Assembly: GCA_016201285.1 (NCBI GenBank)
Contig: JACQDE010000077.1
Location: 1 to 36,907 of the forward strand
Reading direction: 5' to 3'
From: Acidobacteriota bacterium
GTDB lineage: Bacteria > Acidobacteriota > Terriglobia > Acidiferrales > UBA7541
DNA: 36,907 nucleotides
In this document: positions 23,765 to 30,631 of the stretch, piece after piece
Layout: each line of letters opens with the position of its first letter
Numbering within the stretch: position 1 is the stretch's first letter
The notes under the pieces: model-generated
The model's database searches: none
The model's input: only the letters and a program-made list of their open reading frames with translations
Told to the model about the DNA's origin: nothing
Made by a program: the position numbers and the translations under genes

Positions 23765-24910
23765 ATGGCTCCCATGGCGTTCGCTCCCTATGCCATGCAG
23801 GAATCGGCGTCTCGCGGACGGCGGCATTCCGAGCCGCCGCACGCCTACCGCAGCGCCTATGCCCGCGACCGCGACCGCGTGATCCATTCCCGCGCCTTCC
23901 GGCGGCTGGAGTCCAAGACGCAGGTTTTCACCACGCGCTACTCCGACCACTTCCGCAACCGCCTGACGCACACGCTCGAGGTGGCGCAAATCGCGCGCAC
24001 CGTCGCCGGCGCGCTGGGGCTCAACACGGAGCTAGTCGAGGCGCTCGCGCTCGTCCACGACATCGGACACCCGCCCTTCGGCCACGCCGGCGAGCAGCAG
24101 CTTGACGAGTTGATGCGCGAACACGGCGGCCGCTTCGACCACAACCTGCACGCGTTGCGCACCGTGGAGCAGTTCGAGCAGCGTTACCTCGATTTCCCCG
24201 GCCTGAACCTCACCTTCGAGGTGCGCGAGGGCATCATCAAGCACTCGCGCGATTATTCCGCCGCGGAGTTTCCCGAGCTGGCCGAGTACCTGCTCAGCCA
24301 GCGGCCGCCGCTCGAAGCGCAGTTGATTGATCTGGTGGACGAGATCGCCTACAACACCGCCGACCTCGACGACGGCTACGAGGCGCACCTGCTCGACCTG
24401 CCGGAGATTCTCGCGGGCGTGCCGCTGTTCGCGGAGATCTACGCGCAGGTGGACCGCCGCTATCCGGACGGCCGCCGGAAACTGAAATTCAACGAGGCCA
24501 ACAAACGCGCGCTCGACCGGCTGGTGACCGACCTGATCGAGCACACGCGCACGCAACTGGCAGCCAGCGGCGCGCACAGCGTCGAAGACGTGTGCAAGTA
24601 TTCGCGGCGGCTGGCCAGCTTTTCGCCGGAAGGAACCCGGCACAACATGGCCTGGAAGCAATTTCTATTGGCGCACCTTTACGATACGCCAGCCATTAAC
24701 GAGGAGCGCGACGCCTGCATGGCGGCTCTCGAGCAGCTTTTCCGGTTCTACCTCGATCACCCGGAGAAAATGCCGAAGTTTTACTTCGAGCAGGCGCAGC
24801 GCGAGCCCCGGCACCGCGTCGTCTGCGATTACATCGCCGGCATGACCGACCATTTCCTCCTCCGCCTCCACCGCGAATTGATTGGCGGCGCCTCCGAGCA
24901 CGCAGATTGA
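23765..24910 (+). CDS. dgt: dGTPase-like HD-domain triphosphohydrolase
   Basis: Hydrolyses dNTPs to the deoxynucleoside and tripolyphosphate (381 aa). The HD-domain ligands are visible: H69 in NRLTHTLEV, H98-D99 in LVHDIGHPPFGH, and the later aspartate in LVDEIAYNTADLDDGY. The N-terminal segment HSRAFRRLESKTQVF and the YSDHFRNRLTHT motif are standard for deoxyguanosinetriphosphate triphosphohydrolase-like proteins. Substrate preference among dNTPs cannot be told. The start is uncertain between ATG codons at 23765 and 23774; no clear ribosome binding site is present. Confidence 0.93.
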   Translation: MAPMAFAPYAMQESASRGRRHSEPPHAYRSAYARDRDRVIHSRAFRRLESKTQVFTTRYSDHFRNRLTHTLEVAQIARTVAGALGLNTELVEALALVHDIGHPPFGHAGEQQLDELMREHGGRFDHNLHALRTVEQFEQRYLDFPGLNLTFEVREGIIKHSRDYSAAEFPELAEYLLSQRPPLEAQLIDLVDEIAYNTADLDDGYEAHLLDLPEILAGVPLFAEIYAQVDRRYPDGRRKLKFNEANKRALDRLVTDLIEHTRTQLAASGAHSVEDVCKYSRRLASFSPEGTRHNMAWKQFLLAHLYDTPAINEERDACMAALEQLFRFYLDHPEKMPKFYFEQAQREPRHRVVCDYIAGMTDHFLLRLHRELIGGASEHAD

Positions 24911-24914
24911 CGCT

Positions 24915-24998
24915 TGTAGCGGCGGCTTGGCGTTTACCCCGACGTTTTGTGTCGGGGCCCCCGCCTGCGCCACGCGGCGGGGTAAACCCGCCGCTACG
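24915..24998. repeat. TGTAGCGGCGG...CCGCCGCTACG palindromic repeat
   Basis: Starts TGTAGCGGCGGCTTGG, includes a CCCCGAC...GTCGGGG hairpin, and ends GGTAAACCCGCCGCTACG. It lies just after the dGTPase-like gene. Related units are at 25600-25661 and 34202-34274. Confidence 0.7.
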
Positions 24999-25132
24999 AG
25001 GCGCTTCGCGCACTCGTCCCGCCGGCTGTTGCTTTTGTCCCTGCGAACGATTGTTTCCGTCTCTTTCCGCGTGCAAACTCTCTTGAGATGCAGTAAGGAA
25101 TGATCCGTTCTTGATGTGAAAAGGAGGTAGTT

Positions 25133-25603
25133 GTGAAGAAAGCGCACAGGATTGGGGTAGTGATGCTGTTGCTGGGGCTGAGCGCGTTGGCAGTGCGCTC
25201 CGGCGAGACGGACGCGAAGCTGCCGATTTGGAAAGCGGACGAAGAGTTTTCCCGCGTGACTGGCGAGAAGGGATTGGTGGGGTTCCTCTCTTTCATCGCC
25301 GAGGATTTTCAAACCGTGCGAGCGAACTCGCCGCTCACCGGCAAGAAGGAATTCGGCGAAGGCTGGTCAAAGCTGCTGAGCGACCCGGCGGCGAAGATCT
25401 CCTGGAAACCGCTACTAGCGCAAGTATCGAAGTCGGACGACTTGGGCTACACCGTTGGCGCCTACGAAGTCACCCGCAAGGACGAAAAGGGCGCGCGGCC
25501 GGCAGGCTCGGGCAAGTACGTCACCATCTGGCGCAAGCAGAAGGGCGGTTCCTGGAAAGTGGTGCTCGACACCGGCGTGCAGGACACGGCACCCAAACCG
25601 TAG
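25133..25603 (+). CDS. Small exported protein, SnoaL/DUF4440-like
   Basis: A 156-aa protein with a likely signal peptide (MKKAHRIGVVMLLLGLSALA) and a cone-shaped NTF2-like fold pattern: SPLTGKKEFGEGW, the Trp-rich strand ISWKPLLAQVSKSDDLGYTV, and a final strand YVTIWRKQKGGSWKVVLDTG. This matches the DUF4440/SnoaL-like arrangement, whose members have varied or unknown functions. The GTG start has an excellent ribosome binding site (AAAGGAGGT, four to six bases upstream). Its TAG stop is part of a GTAGCGGCGG palindromic repeat. No neighbour suggests a partner. Confidence 0.85.
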   Translation: MKKAHRIGVVMLLLGLSALAVRSGETDAKLPIWKADEEFSRVTGEKGLVGFLSFIAEDFQTVRANSPLTGKKEFGEGWSKLLSDPAAKISWKPLLAQVSKSDDLGYTVGAYEVTRKDEKGARPAGSGKYVTIWRKQKGGSWKVVLDTGVQDTAPKP

Positions 25604-25661
25604 CGGCGGCTTCATGCCGCCATCTCGGCCAAACAAGCGGCGCGGTTAACCCGCCGCTACA
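25600..25661. repeat. GTAGCGGCGG...CCGCCGCTACA palindromic repeat at a gene end
   Basis: The left end GTAGCGGCGG contains the stop codon of the preceding gene; the right end is CCCGCCGCTACA. Same family as 24915-24998. Confidence 0.7.
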
Positions 25662-25703
25662 CCGCCCCAAATGGCTCTGCAGCGCAGGCCCCAACCGGGA
25701 CGC

Positions 25704-25711
25704 ACACCCCG
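25704..25711. repeat. Left copy of 8-bp target-site duplication ACACCCCG
   Basis: Identical to 28577-28584 on the other side of the element. The exact match indicates a fairly recent insertion. Confidence 0.9.
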
Positions 25712-25728
25712 GGTAGTGTCCTAATTTG
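25712..25728 (+). repeat. Left terminal inverted repeat
   Basis: GGTAGTGTCCTAATTTG; the perfect reverse complement lies at 28560-28576. Confidence 0.93.
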
Positions 25729-25740
25729 AAATTCTCACGC

Positions 25741-25917
25741 TCAGATTGCGGCATTTAGTGTGCTCCGAATCCACTCTGAAATAGTTTGCTTGTTAGCCCT
25801 TGCTGCCGCCGTCATGGCCTTTAGGGCGTCAGCCGTGAAGCGCACGGGCACAATGCGGCCCTTCGCTTGGCCGTTTGGCAGCTTGGGCCGTCCAGCCTTC
25901 TTAGCTTTCTTTGCCAC
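25741..25917 (-). CDS. Small ribbon-helix-helix-like protein of the IS1-like element
   Basis: A 58-aa frame starting with GTG: a basic N-terminus (MAKKAKKAGRPKLPNGQAKG), then a strand (RIVPVRFTADALKAM) and helix (ARANKQTISEWIRSTLNAAI). The strand-helix-helix pattern ending in SEWIRSTL is that of CopG/Arc-type ribbon-helix-helix DNA-binding proteins and antitoxins. It overlaps the end of the preceding 102-aa gene by 17 bp and its stop lies 12 bp from the element's left inverted repeat. It may repress the element's promoters or pair with its neighbour as an antitoxin; both are inference. It is the last of four co-directional genes starting with the transposase. Confidence 0.7.
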   Translation of the reverse strand: MAKKAKKAGRPKLPNGQAKGRIVPVRFTADALKAMTAAARANKQTISEWIRSTLNAAI

Positions 25918-26209
25918 GTTCTCTGTGTTCCTGCACGATTGCGGCTCTCACGGCCAACACGGGGGAAGTCACGGGCTCAATGTGCAGCACCGTGACATGC
26001 CGCCGTGGTTGCTTTGGGTCGTCCGTGTCGTGCGCCCATGCGTATGCTCTAGTGGCCTTCGGATGGCCGCGTAGATCAAAAACTTCCACAACGCCTTCCC
26101 ACACCGTCTTTCCTTGGAAGGTCTCCTTAACTGGCACGCTCTCGACGTGCGTGGCCTCTGCGCCATGCAATTTGCGAATCGCTTCCCGAAGCTCTTTGAT
26201 GTAGCCCAT
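25901..26209 (-). CDS. 102-aa passenger protein of the IS1-like element, unknown function
   Basis: The protein starts MGYIKELREAIRKLHGAEAT and contains VKETFQGKTVWEGVVEVFDL, then GHPKATRAYAWAHD and RRHVTVLHIEPVTSPVLAVR, ending in a charged tail (VQEHRERGKES). It appears as a compact alpha-beta protein without membrane segments or recognisable catalytic motif. I have an impression of having seen similar proteins beside IS1-type transposases in acidobacterial genomes, but know no function. The ATG at 26209 lies one base after the stop of the upstream gene; an in-frame TTG three codons earlier is less likely. It overlaps the RHH-like gene, which would suit a toxin-antitoxin or two-part regulator. 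Confidence 0.75.
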   Translation of the reverse strand: MGYIKELREAIRKLHGAEATHVESVPVKETFQGKTVWEGVVEVFDLRGHPKATRAYAWAHDTDDPKQPRRHVTVLHIEPVTSPVLAVRAAIVQEHRERGKES

Positions 26210-26210
26210 T

Positions 26211-26654
26211 TCATGCAATACTTTTTGTTAGCGTACTGATAATTTCCTCTGCGGCTTGTTGCGCCGTCATGTTGTCACTCCCGTCGTTCCAGAATAATTT
26301 GTCTCGTTCCACAAAAAGTGTCAGTTTGTGTTGTGATCTGTTTCGCGGGGCGTGCCAAGCAACGTTGAACTGGTCCGACTTAAATACCGCCTGAATGTTG
26401 TACTCTTGACCGACTTCCGAAGCGATTACGTCAATTTCATTGCTGTTTGCCGAACGCCACAGGAACAAGTCTTTGCCTAGATTTTTGTTCAGCGCATCAA
26501 TAATGCGTTTTGCTTCTTCCCGCGTTTCCTGCCAGAATGAGAGCCCTTGATTCTGCTTAATTTGATGTTCTTGAACTGACCTTTCCTTCTCTACTCGCTT
26601 GGCACCGAGTACATCTTTCAGACGCCTTGCTTCATCGTTCGCAAATTCGCTCAT
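26211..26654 (-). CDS. 147-aa passenger protein of the IS1-like element, unknown function
   Basis: The protein starts MSEFANDEARRLKDVLGAKR, has a charged helical N-terminal half (KERSVQEHQIKQNQGLSFWQ), then a beta-rich half with KDLFLWRSANSNEIDVIASE, NIQAVFKSDQFNVAW and KLTLFVERDKLFWNDG. No family is recognised. An in-frame ATG at 26714 forms a TAATG overlap with the transposase stop and would add 20 residues (MHIVVTFAFVVDPQKGLHPA); the coupling makes it a serious alternative. The shorter start has AAAGGA about 12 bases upstream. It sits second in the leftward gene string of the element. Confidence 0.7.
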   Translation of the reverse strand: MSEFANDEARRLKDVLGAKRVEKERSVQEHQIKQNQGLSFWQETREEAKRIIDALNKNLGKDLFLWRSANSNEIDVIASEVGQEYNIQAVFKSDQFNVAWHAPRNRSQHKLTLFVERDKLFWNDGSDNMTAQQAAEEIISTLTKSIA

Positions 26655-26713
26655 GGCCGGGTGTAATCCTTTCTGTGGGTCAACCACGAAAGCAAATGTC
26701 ACTACGATGTGCA

Positions 26714-27541
26714 TTATACTGCCGCCTTAACCAAATCTCCCGCCGTCCAAAAATCATTTTCGATTCCGGCGGCCATTGCCGGAGTGCAACGCAGCGTGTT
26801 ATGCCGCTTGACGAAATTGTAGTACGCGAAATGCAACGCGACTGCCGCCTCAAAGTTTTCTAGCTTCTTGCTGAAAGCATAAGTCAGGCGAGTCAAGCGG
26901 CGCATGTGAAGGCGCGTTGTTCCATTCAATCGCTCAATGTAGCTCGTGGATGCCAACGCCAAATCGGGAGAGCCGCTTACGGCCCTCTTTTCAGAAATGA
27001 CAAACTCCGGTGCACTGTATCTCCGCTCCGCGCTTGGAGAATCATCATTCACATAGGTTTTCACAATCTGCGCGAAATCCACGTTCGCCCCGAATGCAAT
27101 CTCTACGGCTTCGACGTAGGCTCTCAGGGCATCGGTGGAAATCTGCACGCGGTTTGCCAGCCGTCCGGCCACATCGGCGACAAATGCATTCGCTGTTTCG
27201 GCATCGCGCTTCCCACACTTGAAGGAAGGGACTAGCTTGGTGTCGGCGTCTATCGCGCAAAACGTCCAAACGTCGCCATATTGAGGGTCATCGTCGGGGC
27301 GAACGTGGCGCTCTTTTTTTCCGATGAATCCCCACACTTCATCGAATTGCAATTGCTGGCAGGACAGGTCGCGCATCTTGCGGTCTAGTAGGGCTGCGCA
27401 GCCCTCCCCAACGCGCACGCCAAGCCGCATGATGGTATCGCGGTGAACGCCCGTAATGCGTTCAATGGAGCGAATGCTGGAGCCTTCTGCCAGTGCGCCT
27501 ACGATTGCGACTTGCTTTTCAGTGCTTAGGACGTTTGCCAT
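26714..27541 (-). CDS. IS1-family transposase
   Basis: A single-frame 275-aa transposase. The N-terminal helix-turn-helix is SSIRSIERITGVHRDTIMRL (21-40). Candidate acidic catalytic residues are D67 in LQFDEVWGFIGKKE, D137 in ISTDALRAY and E203 in SYIERLNGTTR. The C-terminal block MRRLTRLTYAFSKKLENFEA followed by LHFAYYNFVKRHNTLRCTPA is highly characteristic of IS1-like transposases of the single-ORF type (no InsA/InsB frameshift). The start has GAGGGGG upstream and a perfect TTGACA -35 box with TACACT -10 box. Its stop overlaps a downstream ATG as TAATG. All motifs look intact, so the element may be active. Confidence 0.93.
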   Translation of the reverse strand: MANVLSTEKQVAIVGALAEGSSIRSIERITGVHRDTIMRLGVRVGEGCAALLDRKMRDLSCQQLQFDEVWGFIGKKERHVRPDDDPQYGDVWTFCAIDADTKLVPSFKCGKRDAETANAFVADVAGRLANRVQISTDALRAYVEAVEIAFGANVDFAQIVKTYVNDDSPSAERRYSAPEFVISEKRAVSGSPDLALASTSYIERLNGTTRLHMRRLTRLTYAFSKKLENFEAAVALHFAYYNFVKRHNTLRCTPAMAAGIENDFWTAGDLVKAAV

Positions 27542-27563
27542 TGTAGCCCCCTCACTGGCAATA

Positions 27564-27592
27564 AGTGTATTACAATAATTGGGGCTTGTCAA
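27564..27592 (-). promoter_or_regulatory. Transposase promoter (perfect -35)
   Basis: On the minus strand TTGACA (27592-27587) is followed after 17 bp by TACACT (27569-27564), about 22 bp upstream of the transposase start. Its -35 box overlaps that of the divergent passenger promoter. Confidence 0.7.
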
Positions 27593-27613
27593 GAGGTATT
27601 TTTGTGTTACACT
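27586..27613 (+). promoter_or_regulatory. Divergent promoter of the membrane passenger gene
   Basis: TTGTCA (27586-27591), 16 bp, TACACT (27608-27613). Transcription would begin around 27620, only about three bases before the ATG at 27623, so the transcript could be almost leaderless. No Shine-Dalgarno sequence is present. Confidence 0.6.
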
Positions 27614-27622
27614 TACTCCACT

Positions 27623-28549
27623 ATGGCAGACAAGGACAGTCCCGAAGCCAATGGCAGCAAAGCCCCAGATGGTGGTGCGCAGGTTCACGCTGCCGAGTCT
27701 ATCCACGCCCCAGAAACAAAGCCAGCAACCGAGGAAGAACTCCAAGAAGTAGAGGGCGAGATGGATGCCTATAAGCGTTCTACCCTGAAATGGACGCGGA
27801 CGATGGTTCTTGTTTACCTCCTTACTGCTGTGCTCATTGGTCTTCAGTGGTATGAGATGCGTTCCAGTTCCAGCGATACTCACGCCCTCGCCGAGGCCGC
27901 TGGCAAGCAAGCTGACGCTGCGAAGACCCAATCTGGGCAGGCCGTAGAGCAGACCAAGAAAATGGCCGAACTTGTAGGAATTGCCAAAGCTGGGGCGGAG
28001 GATACCAAGCAAGCTCTCGAGCTTTCTGGGGAGCAGGTTCAAGCTGCCAAGAGAAGTGCCAAAGCTGCCGAGGAAATGGTTAGGCAGACTTACGAATCTA
28101 TGCGGCTTGTGGAACGTGCTTGGGTTGGGCCTGCCGACCTTTCTTTTATAAAAGAGCCAGCATCTGGAGAGAAGGTTATGGTTAAGATCACGCTCAGCAA
28201 TACCGGAAGAACTCCCGCACAAGAATTGTCCGTTTTTGCCGTGGCCGAACTCCGTTATAGAGAGTTGCCTAAGACTCTGGCACTGGGCGATCTCGGAGAA
28301 ATCATTAGCAAGGTGCTTGTCGTCCCCAATGCGGCTGCCTTCGGAAACAGAGAGACCGGAGCGATTAAGAAAGAAGATTTCAGGAGCTTTGAAGAAGGAA
28401 CTTGGCCACGAATTTATGTCTACGGTTACGCTAGGTACAAAACTGTTTTTCCAGGAATTGATGGGGAAACTCAATTTTGCCGCGTGTGGCTGCCGAAACC
28501 ATACAGTGGTTTTATTGGCTGTCCAGGTCATCCCGATCAAGCCAAATAG
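27623..28549 (+). CDS. Passenger membrane protein with one span and a coiled coil
   Basis: A 308-aa protein of unknown function. Residues 1-57 are acidic and hydrophilic (ATEEELQEVEGEMDAYKR), residues 58-76 form one membrane helix (WTRTMVLVYLLTAVLIGLQW), and about 83-160 is an Ala/Gln/Lys-rich heptad region (AEAAGKQADAAKTQSGQAVE, AKRSAKAAEEMVRQ) that predicts a coiled coil. The C-terminal domain (about 165-308) is beta-rich (AWVGPADLSFIKEP, VMVKITLSNTGRTPAQELSV). The design resembles membrane-anchored sensor or effector-like proteins, but no catalytic motif is seen. It is transcribed away from the transposase and ends 10 bp before the right inverted repeat. Confidence 0.8.
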   Translation: MADKDSPEANGSKAPDGGAQVHAAESIHAPETKPATEEELQEVEGEMDAYKRSTLKWTRTMVLVYLLTAVLIGLQWYEMRSSSSDTHALAEAAGKQADAAKTQSGQAVEQTKKMAELVGIAKAGAEDTKQALELSGEQVQAAKRSAKAAEEMVRQTYESMRLVERAWVGPADLSFIKEPASGEKVMVKITLSNTGRTPAQELSVFAVAELRYRELPKTLALGDLGEIISKVLVVPNAAAFGNRETGAIKKEDFRSFEEGTWPRIYVYGYARYKTVFPGIDGETQFCRVWLPKPYSGFIGCPGHPDQAK

Positions 28550-28559
28550 AAGCATTATC

Positions 28560-28576
28560 CAAATTAGGACACTACC
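28560..28576 (-). repeat. Right terminal inverted repeat
   Basis: Perfect reverse complement of 25712-25728. It is followed at once by the second ACACCCCG. Confidence 0.93.
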
Positions 28577-28584
28577 ACACCCCG
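28577..28584. repeat. Right copy of 8-bp target-site duplication ACACCCCG
   Basis: Identical to 25704-25711. It lies seven bases upstream of the -35 box of the next operon. Confidence 0.9.
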
Positions 28585-28591
28585 CGTTTCC

Positions 28592-28619
28592 TTGACATTG
28601 AGTGACCCGCCCGTATAAT
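28592..28619 (+). promoter_or_regulatory. Perfect consensus sigma-70 promoter of the DUF177-rpmF-fab operon
   Basis: TTGACA (28592-28597), a 16-bp spacer and TATAAT (28614-28619): both boxes match the consensus at all six positions. The predicted start is about 80 bases before the first gene. The IS1-like element ends just upstream, so any upstream activator site is now displaced by 2.9 kb. Confidence 0.85.
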
Positions 28620-28705
28620 TGCAAGTCCGCGGAAAATGCGGCTTTTCGCAGCCCTTGCCGCAGGATTCGCGAAATTGCACGATCAATTGACTGGGCGCTT
28701 TCAGA

Positions 28706-29239
28706 ATGTTTCTCGACGTCAAAGAGCTGGCCGTCCGGAAGGCGCGGATTCAGAAGACCTATCCGGCCGGGACCATCGATTTCCGCTCCGGCGAGTTCCG
28801 GCAACTGGAGCCGCTGGAGGTGCGGGCCACCGCCGAGCTGGTGGAGGGGCAGATCCGCATCTCCGGACACCTGCACACGCGGTTGGAGCTGGTGTGCTCG
28901 CGGTGCCTCGAAACGGTGGTCGAAGAGGTTAGCCGCGATTTTGACCTGTTCTACCGGCCCGCAACGACGATCGCGCAGGAAGAAAAGATCCACTTGAAGG
29001 TGGACGACACCGAGATCGGTTTTTTCCAGGGCGATGGGCTGTTTCTGGCCGACGTGCTGGCCGAGCAGGTGAACCTCTCGATCCCGATGAAGGTGATTTG
29101 CCGCGGCGATTGCCGGGGACTGTGCCCGCACTGCGGCATGAATCTGAACAGCGAAGAGTGCCGCTGCGAAATCCACACGACCGACACGCGACTCGCACCG
29201 CTGGCGCGCTTCAAGCAGGACTGGTCCAAGAAGCAATAG
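28706..29239 (+). CDS. DUF177 (YceD-like) protein
   Basis: The 177-aa protein has the family features: an N-terminal MFLDVKELAVRKARIQKTYP, the central cysteine motif LVCSRCLETVVEEVSRDFDL (about 70-90), and a C-terminal segment with GLCPHCGMNLNSEECRCE. The family is nearly always encoded just upstream of rpmF, as here. In E. coli and plants, YceD/DUF177 proteins are linked to 23S rRNA accumulation; a zinc-binding role for the cysteines is inference. It is the first gene after a perfect consensus promoter and has a roughly 80-base leader. Confidence 0.9.
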   Translation: MFLDVKELAVRKARIQKTYPAGTIDFRSGEFRQLEPLEVRATAELVEGQIRISGHLHTRLELVCSRCLETVVEEVSRDFDLFYRPATTIAQEEKIHLKVDDTEIGFFQGDGLFLADVLAEQVNLSIPMKVICRGDCRGLCPHCGMNLNSEECRCEIHTTDTRLAPLARFKQDWSKKQ

Positions 29240-29302
29240 CAATCGAAATCCCGAATCGCTAGACTGGCTTGACCAAAAACAGGCCAGCAGCAAGGAGTCT
29301 GT

Positions 29303-29482
29303 ATGCCCAATCCGAAACGACGTCACTCGAAGAGGCGCAAGAACCAGCGCCGGGCGCACGACGCGCTCACGGCCCCCACGCTTTCCGAATGCCCGCAGTG
29401 CCACCAGATGAAGATGCCCCACCAGGCCTGTCCGGAATGCGGGTACTACAAGGGACGCGAAGTGGTTGACACCTCGTCCTGA
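29303..29482 (+). CDS. rpmF: 50S ribosomal protein L32
   Basis: A 59-aa protein beginning MPNPKRRHSKRRKNQRRAHD, the standard L32 N-terminus, with a zinc ribbon formed by C30-P-Q-C33 and C43-P-E-C46. It therefore belongs to the zinc-binding (C+) type of L32. AAGGAG lies upstream at a normal distance. It sits between the DUF177 gene and plsX, the gene order seen in most bacteria, which ties ribosome production to phospholipid and fatty acid synthesis. Confidence 0.97.
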   Translation: MPNPKRRHSKRRKNQRRAHDALTAPTLSECPQCHQMKMPHQACPECGYYKGREVVDTSS

Positions 29483-29557
29483 ACGTCCTAAGTTCACGAG
29501 CTATCTTTCCGGGCGTCCCGCGCCGTACGGGGGCGCTTTCCTCCATCCGGAGCCTCG

Positions 29558-30571
29558 ATGACCACCATCGCTCTTGATGCCATGGGCGGCGACCACGCCC
29601 CCCGGGCCGAAGTGGAAGGCGCGATCCTGGCGGCGCGCGAGTTCGGGGTGCGCGTGCTGCTGGTTGGCCAGCAGGAAGCGGTGAAGCACGAGCTGGCCAA
29701 GCACTCGCACCGCGGCCTGCCGCTCGAGATCGTCCACGCCAGCGAAGTGATCTCCATGGACGATTCGCCGGTGATGGCCTTCCGGAAAAAAAAGGACAGC
29801 TCGGTGCACGTGTCCGCGCGGCTGGTGAAGAACGGCGAGGCCGACGGCTTCGTCAGCGCCGGGAACACCGGCGCGGTGATGGCCACGGCGCACTTCATCC
29901 TCGGCACGCTACCCTCGGTGGACCGTCCGGCGCTGGCGGCGCCCTTCCCCACTTCGCGCGGCGGCGTCTCGGTGATGCTCGATGTCGGCGCCAACGTGGA
30001 CTCGAAAGCCGTCCACCTTGAGCAATTCGCTATCATGGGGGAGATCTACTACCGGGTCATCTTCGGCACGCGCCGGCCCAAGGTCGGGCTGCTCTCCATC
30101 GGCGAAGAAGAGGTCAAGGGCAACGAGTTGACCAAGGAAGCCCACAACCGGCTGAAGCGCATGCCGCTGCACTTCGTGGGCAACGTCGAAGGGCGGCACG
30201 TCTTCGCCGGCGAGGCCGACGTGATCGTCTGCGACGGCTTCATCGGCAACGTGGCGCTGAAAATCAGCGAAGGGCTGGTGGAGCACATCGGCACGACGCT
30301 GAAAGAAGCCCTGAACAGCACCCTGGCCTCGCAGGTGGGCTACGTGTTCGCACGAAAAGCCTTCGCTGATTTCAAGAAGAAGTTGGATTATTCCGAATAC
30401 GGCGGGGCGCCGCTGCTCGGCGTGCGCGGCATCCTCATCATCGGCCACGGGCGTTCGAACGAAAACGCCATCAAGAATGCCATCCGCGTGGCGGCGGAGC
30501 TGAGCCACGCTAAGCTGAACGAGAAAATCGAACAAGAACTTTCCGAAGTCGGCGTAAGCGCGAAGCGCTGA
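29558..30571 (+). CDS. plsX: Phosphate acyltransferase PlsX
   Basis: Makes acyl-phosphate from acyl-ACP for phospholipid synthesis; a peripheral membrane enzyme (337 aa, normal). It begins [20 protein letters not shown], has the conserved [40 protein letters not shown], and [18 protein letters not shown] segments, and ends with the usual [19 protein letters not shown] region. The ATG has a nearby GGAG. fabH, which usually follows plsX, is missing: fabD comes next after 60 bp. Confidence 0.96.
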   Translation: MTTIALDAMGGDHAPRAEVEGAILAAREFGVRVLLVGQQEAVKHELAKHSHRGLPLEIVHASEVISMDDSPVMAFRKKKDSSVHVSARLVKNGEADGFVSAGNTGAVMATAHFILGTLPSVDRPALAAPFPTSRGGVSVMLDVGANVDSKAVHLEQFAIMGEIYYRVIFGTRRPKVGLLSIGEEEVKGNELTKEAHNRLKRMPLHFVGNVEGRHVFAGEADVIVCDGFIGNVALKISEGLVEHIGTTLKEALNSTLASQVGYVFARKAFADFKKKLDYSEYGGAPLLGVRGILIIGHGRSNENAIKNAIRVAAELSHAKLNEKIEQELSEVGVSAKR

Positions 30572-30631
30572 GGCGTGCCGCGCGAAAGCACCGCGGGCGG
30601 AAACTCCCGCCCGGGGAGACAGAGCAAGCGT

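Larger units (their letters stand above)
25712..28576. mobile_element. IS1-like element with four passenger genes, 17-bp inverted repeats and 8-bp target duplication
   Basis: The two ends are a perfect 17-bp inverted repeat, GGTAGTGTCCTAATTTG at 25712-25728 and its complement at 28560-28576. Both are flanked by the same 8 bases, ACACCCCG (25704-25711 and 28577-28584), an exact target duplication. The GG start and 8-bp duplication agree with the IS1 family, as does the transposase inside. Ordinary IS1 elements are about 0.8-1.3 kb with only a transposase; this one is 2,865 bp and carries, leftwards after the transposase, three small genes, and rightwards a membrane-protein gene. The genes reach to within 12 bp of both ends. 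Base composition is clearly more A/T-rich than the host, indicating transfer. Confidence 0.93.

Noticed and set aside
26906..27235. 109-codon plus-strand frame in the element
   Set aside because: Antisense of the transposase; no ribosome site and no family similarity.
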